Below are positions 31,604 through 43,172 of a DNA stretch of 64,000 nucleotides, one piece after another. Positions within the stretch are counted from its first letter, which is position 1. Each line of letters opens with the position of its first letter. The position numbers and the translations under genes are program-made. The DNA is from Anaeromyces robustus. Lineage: Eukaryota > Neocallimastigomycota > Neocallimastigomycetes > Neocallimastigales > Neocallimastigaceae. The DNA lies in assembly GCA_002104895.1 (NCBI GenBank), contig MCFG01000121.1:77501-141500 (forward strand), read 5' to 3'. The notes beneath the pieces were generated by a model, which was given only the letters and a program-made list of their open reading frames with translations, ran no database searches and was not told where the DNA came from.

Positions 31604-32640
31604 GAAAAAAGTTTTATATATATATATTTTTGATATATTTATATAATAATAAAATTTTAAACACTTTTATCAATTTGTATTAAATATTCATTATTATTTA
31701 ATATTATGACTAAATATTAATAATTCTATTACTTAGAATTAATAAAATAAGTAATATAAAAAAAACAAAACATTTTTTATTCTTAAGATTGCGGAACAAA
31801 TAATGATTTTTATATTAAAAAAAAAATTGTTTTCATTATTTTTTTTTAATCTGTAACAAAACCCCCTTAATCATATAATATTATATAAAATATTATTTCT
31901 TTGTAAAAGTTTTTAAATATATATATATTCTATTAATGATATATCATTAACAACATTAAAAAAATCGTTTAATTCTGTTCTGTTTTCCCTTTTTTTTTTT
32001 TTTTTTGTTTGTTTGTTTGTTTAAAAAAAATTAAAAAATTAAAAAAAAAAAAATAAAAAATAAAAATAAAAAAACAAAAACAAAAATAAAATAAAAATGT
32101 TTATTATATATTAAATAATTTTATATATTTAATTTTTAATTTTTTTAATTTTTAATTTGTTAATTTGATAACTTTTTTCTTTTTTTTCTTTGTTTATTCT
32201 TTTTATACTTTTGTTTTTTTTATTCTGTTCCCCATCTTTTATATATTTATATATAAATTTTACAATTTGTTTGTTTATTTTTCTAATATTAAAAGATTAA
32301 AATAAACAAAGTATCAATGTATTTTTTTTTTTTTGTAATTTAATTTAACATTTATAAAAGTAATATATATATATTAATATAAAAGTTTCTGTTTCCCATA
32401 TACTATTTCTTTTTTTTCTTCTTTTTTTTCTTTTTTTTTTGATTTATTTATTCAAATGATCCTAAAATGGAATATTCTTTTTTTTTAATGAATTTACATA
32501 TTTCTACCATTAAAATTAGTCCTTGACCTTTATTTAAATACTTTTTTCTTTTTTTTTTCATATAATAAATCTTTTGATAAATTATATTCATAATATTCAT
32601 AAATATATACAGATTTAAGACAAATTATAAATCATTAAAA
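30734..32640. other. 1.9-kb AT-rich spacer
   Basis: Low-complexity DNA. No gene was seen; the short Phe- and Asn-rich frame near 31.4-31.7 kb is a composition artefact. TTTG and TTTA microsatellites lie near 31459-31478 and 31232-31260. Confidence 0.6.
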
Positions 32641-32662
32641 CACACACACACACACACACACA
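32641..32662. repeat. (CA)n dinucleotide repeat
   Basis: Eleven CA units, unusual here because nearly all other microsatellites in the window are made of A and T only. Confidence 0.9.
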
Positions 32663-32696
32663 TTTTTAACTTTAAATATTTCAAAATTTTGTAGTA

Positions 32697-33296
32697 ATTA
32701 ACAATTGATGACTTATTTGTTGGTTCATTTTGAAATTCTACCTCCAAATCGTTGTTAAAATTAACATTTTTTTTATAATTTTTCTAAAAATAACTTTTAA
32801 GAAACTTTATACTATTGGAGGTAACTACAGTAACAAAGTTAGTGTTGTTAAACGTTTACTTACCGATTCATATATATTTGGTTATGGTAAAAATGATAGT
32901 AGAAATGCTGGTTATGTCATTAATTTATAAACGGAATATATTCCATAGGAAAAAATAAATATATATGAAATATAGTCATATTGTATATTATTCACATGTA
33001 AAGAAAATAGTTGGTTAAGTTACATATTTTCTTCAATTATATTTGTGGTAATCCTTATTGTAATTATTCAATATTGTTGTTGTAAAAAACTTAAATCTGC
33101 CATAATGATTATTAATGAAGAGGAAGTACCTAAACCTGTACCTGTTAATAATAGTGATAATGTTAATAATGGCAATAATTATACTATTGTTATCCTTAAT
33201 TTCAAAGATGATACCGTTAGTAATGGAGGTGTCATCTATAAAGGTAGTGTTTACAGTGGTGGTACATTTATTTATTTTAAATTAAATATTAAATAA
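32697..33296 (+). pseudogene. Remnant of a possible membrane-protein gene, family unknown
   Basis: Two plus-strand stretches have normal coding texture. The first (about 32800-32930) encodes LYTIGGNYSNKVSVVKRLL and then FGYGKNDSRNAGYVINL before a stop. The second, to a stop at 33294-33296, encodes a hydrophobic segment (about 33015-33080; SSIIFVVILIVIIQY, then CCCKK). This looks like a membrane helix with a Cys/Lys border. It is followed by a tail with EEEVPKPVPVNN and Asn-rich sequence, ending near GGVIYKGSVYSGG. Stops lie between the two parts. They could be exons of one gene, but I could not find a convincing intron. No known family was recognised. Confidence 0.4.
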
Positions 33297-33517
33297 CTGT
33301 ATTTTTTTAAATATTAAATAAATGTATTAAAAAAAAAAAAGATTTGTTTTAAACTAAATTACAAAAATATATATATATTTTTTTAAATTATATTTTTTTT
33401 TGCAGATAGAAAGATTAAAAAATATTTTTTGATAAAAATGAAAAATTGAATGTTAATATTTCTTTTATAAATAGAATAGAAATTATTTATTAATAATTAT
33501 AAAATTACAATTATTAT

Positions 33518-33520
<3 letters not shown>

Positions 33521-33556
<36 letters not shown>

Positions 33557-34657
33557 GCACACAATTTGTACGTCACTTTTATTGAATTTAAATATTAAAA
33601 TACATGAATCATAAAAAAAACACATAATGAAAAAAATGATACTAAAAAAAATAAAAAAACCAGTAATATATTATAGATAATAATAAATAATACTGGAGGG
33701 AAAAAAAAAATAGTATAATAATATTTAAAAACAATAAATACATACAAGCCCTTAATTCTAAATATAGAATTAAAGTAAAATTGATCTATCCTATTCCACT
33801 AGGGTCGGAAATAGGATCGGCATTTGCCCTACTAGGCTGTCCTACTGTGTTATCAGCATTGACGTTCCTGGAGAGGTTGGTTTTAAATTTATTGAATAAT
33901 ATATGTTGTCTTTTACAGACAACAGGCATGATATCATTCAATAGAGCCGCAGATCGCAACAAGAATGGGGATTTTGAATAAGTACCAGATTCAGTCTGAT
34001 ACTTAAACAAACATTCCCATTCCTTTTTGTATGGACTATTGTTAATTCTATCACTAAAACCATAATCTCTACCACCAATTAAAAAAATATATATTCTATA
34101 CCTATTAACTATTTTTTTACTACCTAATATATCTATATTTCTAATACTATTATTACTACTTTTATAACCCCTAACAATATTATTTATTCTATTATCCACA
34201 CTAGGGTTATTACTGGTCATAACTAAACTATTAAAAAGATTATCAAAAAATTAAAAAAAAAATTTCTATCTAGATCAGAGAAGTGATCAATACGAAGATT
34301 TTTAAATAAGAAACAATTTATAAACCAATGGTCAATTATCTGATAACTGTCACAATGGAAACAACATGAACAACAATTAGGACAAAAATTATTAATCATT
34401 TTAGCAGCTTTAGCAACTCTAGCATCGATTTTATATCCACATCTTGTCCTAAGTATCCACCTAAAACCTTTGCTATATTCAGGATATTCTAGATTAAGCT
34501 TTAAGTAATTCCTTGATTCTTCAAAGTTGTACATTTTATAAGTTTTAGCTTTAATTGATTTATCACTGTTCATGTCTCTGTCCCAATAGAATTCCATAAT
34601 TTCTTTAGAAGAGGATGAAATATTTTTTAATTTATCATTTAATATTTTACTTTCTTT

Positions 34658-34660
<3 letters not shown>
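33521..34660 (-). mobile_element. LINE (non-LTR retrotransposon), 5'-truncated copy, unit 1
   Basis: This copy has a poly(A) tail (T33 on the plus strand at 33521-33553), a 3' non-coding part (33554-33785) and the last part of the ORF up to about 34660. The coding part contains KGFRWILRTRCGYKIDAR, CPNCCSCCFHC, DHWFINC, and the C-terminus ends DPSGIG before TAG at 33786. One indel in an A-rich run near 34220-34250 splits the frame into 33786-34220 and an upstream part. The 5' end stops exactly against the poly(A) tract of unit 2. The Cys/His motif (C-x2-C-x2-CC-x2-HC...HW-x4-C) is the zinc-binding end found after the RT in many LINEs. Confidence 0.85.
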
Positions 34661-34699
<39 letters not shown>

Positions 34700-36182
34700 G
34701 CACACAATTTGTACGTCAACTTTATTGAATTTAAATATTAAAATACATGAATCATAAAAAAACACATAATGAAAAAAAATGATACTAAAAAAAATAAAAA
34801 CCAGTAAAATATTATAGATAATAATAGATAATACTGGAGGAAAAAAAGAAGTATAATAATATTTAAAAACAATAAATCCATACAGCCCTTAATTCTAAAT
34901 ATAGAATTAAAGTAAAATTGATCTATCCTATTCCACTAGGGTCGGAAATAGGATCGGCATTTGCCCTACTAGGCTGTCCTACTGTGTTATCAGCATTGAC
35001 GTTCCTGGAGAGGTTGGTTTTAAATTTATTGAATAATATATGTTGTCTTTTACAGACAACAGGCATGATATCATTCAATAGAGCCGCAGATCGCAACAAG
35101 AATGGGGATTTTGAATAAGTACCAGATTCAGTCTGACACTTAAACAAACATTCCCATTCCTTTTTGTATGGACTATTGTTAATTCTATCACTAAAACCAT
35201 AATCTCTACCACCAATTAAAAAAATATATATTCTATACCTATTAACTATTTTTTTACTACCTAATATATCTATATTACTTATACTATTATTACTACTTTT
35301 ATAACCCTTAACAATATTATTTATTCTATTATCCACATTAGGGTTATTACTGGTCATAACTAAACTATTAAAAAGACTATCTAAAAAATAAAAAAAATTT
35401 CTATCTAAATCAGAGAAGTGATCAATACGAAGATTTTTAAATAAGAAACAATTTATAAACCAATGGTCAATTCTCTGATAACTGTCACAATGGAAACAAC
35501 ATGAACAACAATTAGGACAAGAATTATTAATCATTTTAGCAGCTTTTGCAACTCTAGCATCAATTTTATATCCACATCTTGCCCTAAGTATCCACCTAAA
35601 ACCTTTGCTATATTCAGGAAATTCTAGATTAAGCTTTAAGTAACTTCTTGATTCTTCAAAGTTGTACAATTTATAAGTTTTAGCTTTAATTGATTTATCA
35701 CTGTTCATGTCTCTGTCCCAATAGAATTCCATAATTTCTTTAGTAGAGGATGAAATATTGTTTAATTTATCATTTAATATTTTACTTTCTTTGTCCCAAG
35801 TCCATTTTCTTGTTGTAGCAACATTATTAACTATCTTTGAGATAATGCAGTTGGAGTCCTTCCACTTATTAAAACATCTAACCTGAGCTAAAGCACATTT
35901 ACCAGAAAGTGGAGGAATATTGAGTTCTTTTGAGATGCAATAAATAGAAACAAAAGAATTAGGTTTCGAGTAGCCTAAAATCCAATAAAAACCTTTGTTA
36001 ATTATTGTTTGTGTAGAACTAGTATTGTTTTTGTTAGAACCAAGCAAAGGCGCGTAATAGGAAACTTGTCCAATAACTTTTGCAGAGAATAAAGTTCTTT
36101 TAAGAGGAATAGGAATCAGATCATTTTTTAAAAAACCCTGAATTGAAAAATTATTTTTTTTTTTTTTTTTTTTATTAGTCAC
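34661..36182 (-). mobile_element. LINE (non-LTR retrotransposon), 5'-truncated copy, unit 2
   Basis: Same element and orientation as unit 1, almost identical over the shared part, but reaching about 0.4 kb further toward the 5' side. The tail is T36 on the plus strand (34661-34696). One continuous frame of up to 419 codons runs from about 36182 to 34923. It contains an RT thumb region (VIGQVSYYAPLLGSN, KGFYWILGYSKPNS, ELNIPPLSGKCALAQVRC, FNKWKD), then RWILRARCGYK, CPNCCSCCFHC and DHWFINC, ending DPSGIG. The first codons (a Lys run near 36160) are a read through a T tract and probably mark the truncation point. The RT catalytic box is absent, so it is not autonomous. Few mutations indicate a young insertion. 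Confidence 0.87.
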
Positions 36183-38322
36183 AAAAAAAAAATATATATA
36201 TATATATATATAGATTCTCTGTTTCCCATTTTCTAAATTTTTTTTGTTTATTTATTTATTTATTTAGTTTTATTTTATTTTAATTATACCTGTCATTTTT
36301 TTCTTTTTATTTTTTATTTTTTTATTTAAATTTAAAAATATATGACAATGCACACTCACCATGCACACACGCACACAATTATAAATCGATAAATATAATT
36401 CAATTAAACACAAATAAAATATAATTTATAATTTATAATTAATAATAGATATTATATAAAAATCGATAAAAGGATTATTTTTTTTTTTTTAACTATATTT
36501 TATTTATTTAGTTATTTAGTAATTTAATTATCTCTTATGATGATCATTTATTATTATCATCCTTTTTATAATTATCAAAAATAAAAATAAAAATAAAAAA
36601 ATTAATTATATATTTATATCAAAAAAAATTTATATATATATATATTGTGTTTAAGTTTAAAAAAAAAAAAAAAAAAAAAGTCTTTTTCTTTTTTTTTTTT
36701 TTCGTTACTCCACATTATTTTAATAGGAAATATATTATGAAAAAAAAAAAAAAAATTGATTTATTGTGGAGTAAAAAAAAAAAAGTTTTTTTTTTTTTTT
36801 TTATTTTTTCTTATTTTTTTTTTCCTATAGTTATAATTTGTGTTTTATGTTTTTTTTTCTGTTTTTTTCTGTTTTTTTCTGTTTTTTCTGTTTCCCTCTC
36901 TTTAAGTCCTCCTCCTTCTTCCCCTCAATATTCAATCTTCAATCCTCAATCTTTTAATTCTTTAATTCTTTAATCACTATACATATCCATACATATTTTA
37001 AAAAACTTTAATCTCCATCATTTTTTTTTTTTTTTTTCTTTATTTTAAGGTATTTGGGATATTGGAGAAAAATAAAAAATTGTGAAAAATTCTTTTTTTT
37101 TTTTTTTTTTTCTATTATGGATCTATTAATATTCTAAGAGAGAAAAGAAAAAGAAAAAAATTAAAAAAAGTGAAAAAAAAAAAAAAATTGTGAAAACTCT
37201 TAAACACTTTAAACTTTATGAATATTTTTTTTTTTCTATTTTTTTTCTATTTTTTTTTTTTTTTTTATTATTTATTATTTATTAATTAATTATTTATTTT
37301 ATTTTTTTTTAAAAAAATATATATATATAAAAAAAGAAGTAAAAAAAAAAAAAGTTTTTTTTTTATTTACATATTAATATTGATAAAAATAAAAAAAGAT
37401 TAAAATATTAAAATTAAAAAAAAATAATTAAGTATATATAAAAATAAAAAAAAAAGTAATATTATATGTAATAGTAATATTTTGCGTTATTTTTTTTTTT
37501 ACCTATTTTTTTTGTTTTTTTTGTATTTTTTTTTTTTTTTGTTTTTTTTAAATTTTTTTTCTTTCTAAATAAAAAAAAAGTTTTACAATTAAATTACAAA
37601 TTTAAACAAATAATTTTTTTTTATGTTATAATATAATAGAATTTATTATTAAATTAAATTTATGATGATTAATAATAAAAAAAAAATAAGAAAAAAAAAT
37701 GATAAAAATGAAATAAAAAATTTTAGATTATATAAAAAAAAAAAAAAAAGTATATATTATACTTTTTTTTTTTTTTTTTTTTCAGATAGAAAATATGAAT
37801 GAATATAAATAGATGACGATAAAATTACTCTATATTATATATATCATAATTTTCTTTTTGTAATTTTTTTTTTTTTAATTAAAAAAAAATATATATCTAT
37901 AAAACTATTTTTTTTTTTTTTTTTTTTTTTTTTTGGTTTGTTTTTTTTTACATTTAATATTAATTTTTTTTTTTTAAATTTTTTTTCTTATAGAAAAAAA
38001 AAGGTTATAAAAAAAAATCAATATTAAAAATAATTATTATTTAAATAAATATTATTTAATGTTTAAAAAAAAAAAATAGTATTAATTACTTATTTTTAAA
38101 TTGTTGTTTGGTGTTAAAATGTTGTTTATATATCATATATTAGTTTTTTAAAAAAAAAAAAAGAAAAGGAAAAAGAAAAAAAAAAAATTAAATTCCCTAT
38201 ATTAATATATAAAAAAAAAATTTTATTTTTTTCATTTCTTTTTCTTTTTTTTTTTTTCGTTTTTTGTTTTTTTTTCCTTCTGGAGACTTTCCTATAATTT
38301 TTTTTTTAAAAAAAAAAAAGGA
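36183..38322. other. 2.1-kb low-complexity spacer downstream of the homeobox gene
   Basis: The spacer is dominated by A and T runs of 10-20. It has a Pro/Ser-coding-looking CT-rich patch at 36880-36930 (CCCTCTCTTTAAGTCCTCCT) without a usable frame, and one inverted repeat listed separately. No gene was seen. Confidence 0.6.
36705..36774. repeat. Inverted repeat TTACTCCACA, 50-nt spacer
   Basis: TTACTCCACA at 36705-36714 is repeated inverted as TGTGGAGTAA at 36765-36774. A T run lies just outside on the left and an A run outside on the right, so the pairing extends through the homopolymers. The layout resembles the foldbacks at 28740 and 59464. Confidence 0.8.
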
Positions 38323-40145
38323 TTATGATTCAACTGGGGAGATATATGAATTACAAACACCGTTATTCATTTGCTTTTGGTTTGGGTAGAGATAATAGTT
38401 TTGGTTATTATTAAAATTTGGAGTAGTATTATTATTATTTATTTGATTAGTGTTATTATAAGATGGAGTAGAAACATTAGTATTCATATTTAAATTAATA
38501 CCTTGTTCATTACCAACCACATTAGTAGAGGTCCAATTTAAAGGGGTAGAATTACCAGCAGTAGCATTATTATTTTCCTTAGAAACTGGAGATAATGGTT
38601 CATTACCTGGATAAATGTTTTGTTGTTGATTATTAATCATACCTTGTTGATAAGAACCATTATTTTGATTCATGTATGGGGAAGTGTTATTATTTTGTTG
38701 TTGACTATTGTTACTTTGGGTAACATTGGTAGTAATAGTAGTAGTATTAGTATTATTAACATAATTGTATGGGGAATTCATTTGTTTATTGTTGTTGACT
38801 GGTGGGGAGGGTAAATTTCTTGGGGAAAAATTTTGCATTTGACCAGACATTGGTTGTTGAGTTTGATTATAGATATTTGATCCAGAGGTTGTAACGGCTA
38901 AACCATTGTTATTATTTTGTTGAACAATGGTAGTTGAAGAATTACCATCAGCATTAGTAGTTAATGGATAGTTATTAGTTTGTTGTTGAGATTGTTGTTG
39001 GGATTGTTGTTGAGATTGTTGTTGATCAACAATACCAATTTGTTGATTAACAATACCCATATTTTGTGGTTGAGATGGTGGTGGCATATTATTATTAGAA
39101 TAATTCATTGGATTAACAATTTGTTGAATTTGTTGACCATTATTTTGTTTGGAAATAATTTGTGATCCTTGTTGGTATTGAATATACATTTGTTGTTGAT
39201 TTTGTGGATTGTAATTGGAAGCATTAGTATTATTAACAACAATTTGATCATTTGGAAGAGATTGTTGAATTTGTTGTTCTTGAATTGGTTGAACATGAGT
39301 AACTTGTTGTTGACCCATATAAACATTTTGATTTTGATAAGTCATATTATTTTGTGGTGGTAAAGTATTAGTAGCAGTATAGCCATTATTTTGAGAATAT
39401 TGATTCATTGGAGCAGTAGTATTATATTGATTTTGACCATTAACCATTGGTTGATAATTTTGATTAACTTGTGGATAACCAACTGAATAACTAGCTCTTC
39501 TTGGAACTCCATCCATACCTTCTGGCATATAATAATTATTATCACGATCATAAAGATGAAGACTTAATCTTCTATTTCTTTCGAAAAGATAACCGTTTTG
39601 AGCTTCAGAGGCATCTCTCTTAAGCTTAGCACGACGGTTTTGGAACCAAATTTGAACAGCTCTAGAAGACATATCTAATTGTTGAGCTAAACGACTTCTT
39701 AAAGCAGCATTTGGTTTTTGAGTTTGTTCAAAAATTTCAGCTAAAATTCTAGTTTCTGTTTTTTTTTTTATTAATAAAAAAAGAAAATAAATTAAAAATT
39801 AATATATAAATTAAATGATTAATATTAATATTAATTAATATAAAAGATTTTAATATAAAAAATTTTTTAATTAATAGATTTTATTAAAACGAATAAATAA
39901 TTATTTTTATTTCCTAATATTCATTATTAACAATTATCTATCTATTTCCTTCCTATTCTTTTTTATACGATTATTATTATTATTATAAATAAAATATTTA
40001 AAATATGATGATATTTACCATCTGGAGAAAGTCTTCTTCTTCTTTTAACTTCCTTAGTACCAGCTGGAGCTTCTTCTGGAATAGCATCTTCACGAGGAAT
40101 AGTGTTATCAACTAACTTTTCGTTCTTATGTTTTGTATCAGTCAT
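38323..40145 (-). CDS. Homeodomain transcription factor with Gln/Asn-rich tail
   Basis: Two exons, 40019-40145 and 38323-39755, join to 519 residues. The 263-bp intron (GTAAAT to ACAG) interrupts codon 43, inside the homeodomain. The homeodomain spans about residues 32-91: a basic N-terminal arm KRRRR, helix 1 around ILAEIFEQTQ, helix 2 around RSRLAQQL and recognition helix AVQIWFQNRRAKLKR. Trp79, Phe80, Asn82 and Arg84 match the invariant positions 48, 49, 51 and 53, and position 50 is Gln. It has the typical 60-residue length, without the TALE insertion. The remaining 430 residues are Gln, Asn, Ser and Thr rich, with runs such as QQQSQQQSQQQSQQQ, a low-complexity, prion-like activation-type region. 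The protein should bind TAAT-like DNA in the nucleus; targets are unknown. The fungal Phx1/Pho2/Yox1 type is the nearest comparison, by general resemblance. Antisense Leu-rich frames are shadows of the CAA/AAT codons. Confidence 0.93.
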
Positions 40146-41126
40146 TTTTGCTATTTAATTAAAAGTGATAATAAATAAATATTATTATTAATATTATTAT
40201 TATTAATATTATTAATCTCTTTTTTAAAAAAAATATTAAATATAAAATTAATTTATTTTTCTTTTGAGAATATTATATATATATTTACCTTAAATATTAT
40301 TAAAATAGATAAAATATGAAAAAAATATAGTTATGTTGTAAAAATTGATATGTAATAATTGTTATTGTAATATATAAAATATTTTTATTCTTCTGAATAA
40401 TTTTTTTTAAAAAAAAAAAAGATATAAAGATTTTTAAATAACTAAGATTATTTATTATTTTTTACAAGGTGTTATTAAAAAATATTTAATTTCTTTCTTT
40501 TTTTTTATATAGTATTATTATTAGGTTAAATTTTTTCTCTCTTTAATTGATAGTAAAATAAATTATTTATTACTCTAAAAAAAATAGTTTCAATTTTTCT
40601 TATTTTATTTTATTTTACTTTTGACTTTAATTTTTATTTTTTAATTCTCTTCTATTATAATTTGTAAAAGAAAATAAAACAATAAAAAATTGTTAAAAAA
40701 AATGTTTTTTCGTTTAAATATTATTAATAAATAAAACAAAATAATTTCATAAAATTTATTTTGTTATTGTCTATATATAAAATGTGAGTATATTATGTTG
40801 AGTTGTGTGCGTTTTTTTTTATATAATATTATATTTTTATATTTTTTTATACAACTTTATATATAATTTATGCTTTTTTTTTATTATTTTTTTTCAACTA
40901 TTAATATAAAAAATATTATATTAAAAAAAAAAAGTAAAATAAAATAAAATAATTAAAAAAAAATTAAAAAATTTTTTTTTTCTTATATATACTTTTTTTT
41001 TAATTTTTTTTAATATTTTATATTATATTAATTTATTATTATTATTTTTTTTTTTAAAAAAAAAAAAAACAAAAAATAAAAATAAAAAAAATTTAATTTA
41101 ATTTAATTTTTAAAACCAAAAAAAAA

Positions 41127-41187
<61 letters not shown>

Positions 41188-43106
41188 TTTATACTTAAAT
41201 ATAAATTTTTTTTTTGTTTTACTAAATCTTTTATAATATTAAAATAATTTTTTTTAATATAATTAAATTATTTATTTATTTATTTGTTTATTCATTTATT
41301 TATTCATTTAATTATTCATTTAAATTTTTATTATTTATTATTAGTTTAATTTTAATATTTAAAAAACTTATTTATTTATTTATATATATATTTATATATT
41401 TATTTATATATTATTTTTATTTTCAAATTATATTTTTTCATATAATAATTTATTTCATTTTTATTTCATTTTCATTTTATTTTCATTTTCATTTTATTTC
41501 ATTATTTTATTATTAAATTTTATTTTATTTTATTCATTTATTTATTTATTCTATTTATTTTAGTTTATTTTAATTTTATTATATGTTAATTTTAATCAAT
41601 TCATTTATGATTATATTAATAATATAAAATATAAAAAAAAAAAACTAATGGAAAAAGTTAATTCTATAATAAATTTAATTCATTGATTATTAATATATTA
41701 ATTATATTGTAATATATATAAAATATATTATCATAATAGTATTGATAATATAATAATTTTAAATACAAAAACCTTTTTTATTAATAAAAATGTCTATAAA
41801 TATAATAAATATATTTTTATAATAGAATTATATTAAAAAAATTTTTTATACCTATTATTTACCTTTATATTGTAATATATGGTCGTCTATTTAATTAATA
41901 AAATAATATATGAAAAATAAGTCATTTTTTAATGGATTTAATTTATATAATATCATCTATTAAAATGGTAAAAATTTTTTTCGTTTCTATTGTTTATTAA
42001 TTATAATTATATATAAAAATATAAATTAATATATTATAGGATATTTATTAGATTATTAATAACACATAGATTAAAAAAATTTTTTATTCATTTCCAAAAT
42101 AATATAAAAATTAATTGTTTAATTTATTTAATTTAATATAATATATTAAAATAAATTTGATTAAAATATAATTATTAAATTAATATATAATTTAATTTAT
42201 TATATTTATATATATTTATATTGATAATATTAGAAAATAAATTAAAATAAATTAAGCCTAGATATTTACAATATTACATAAATATAATGCAATATATTTA
42301 ATTAAAAAAATAGTATTCAATTTTAATTTATGACATTATATTAAATTTAATATACCTCGAGATAGATTATTTTTATTAGTTTATGAATAACTATTAATAC
42401 CTTAATAATACTTTAATAATACTTAATAATAATACTTAATAATACTAATAATAATAATAATAAAATAGAATAATAAATAATAAATAAATAAAAATTAACT
42501 TTTTTTAATGGTTAGTTTCTATTATTATTAAAATAAAATAAACTAAATGTAAATAATAAATAAATAATTATTAATTATTAATTATTAAAAAAAAAGTTTT
42601 TTCTTTTTTTATGATTAAAATAAATTTTATTTTTATTATTTATAATATAATGAATTATTATTAATTATATGAGTTTAGTATATTTAATTTTATATATATA
42701 ATAATTTTTTTATATGATATACATTATATTATATTATATTTAATTAGTTTTAATAAATATTAATATAGGAATTGATTTATCACATTTTATTATATTAAAT
42801 TTATTATTATAATAATTTTTAAAATTTCAATGGAATAGATTAAAAAAATAATAATAATAATATAAAAATTAATATATTCAATATAATAATATATCAATAA
42901 TATATTTAAATATATTATAAAATTATATATTTAATTTTATTTTTAAGTTATTCCAAAATAAATGATAGGCTATAAATGATTTAAATATTTATTAATAAAA
43001 GTCTATAATAGAATATAAATCTATTATAATACAATATAAAATCAAAATAAATTAAAATAATTTAAAAAAATATATATGTAATAAATAAAATAAAATATAT
43101 TAATAA

Positions 43107-43107
43107 T

Positions 43108-43138
<31 letters not shown>

Positions 43139-43172
43139 TCCATTTATTTATTTATTTATTTATTTATTTATT
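43107..43172. repeat. (TTTA)n microsatellite
   Basis: About 16 units with one TCCA interruption near 43139-43142. Confidence 0.9.

Noticed and set aside
33781-35118. Identical 66-residue plus-strand frames at 33781 and 34918
   Set aside because: Antisense shadows of the LINE C-terminal coding region, identical only because the LINE units are.
36647-36973. Plus-strand Lys/Phe/Ser-rich frame
   Set aside because: It is made of A and T runs plus a CT-rich patch; no normal composition.
38620-39363. Leu/Ile/Asn-rich frames inside the homeobox gene
   Set aside because: Other-frame readings of the CAA/AAT-rich tail of the homeodomain gene.
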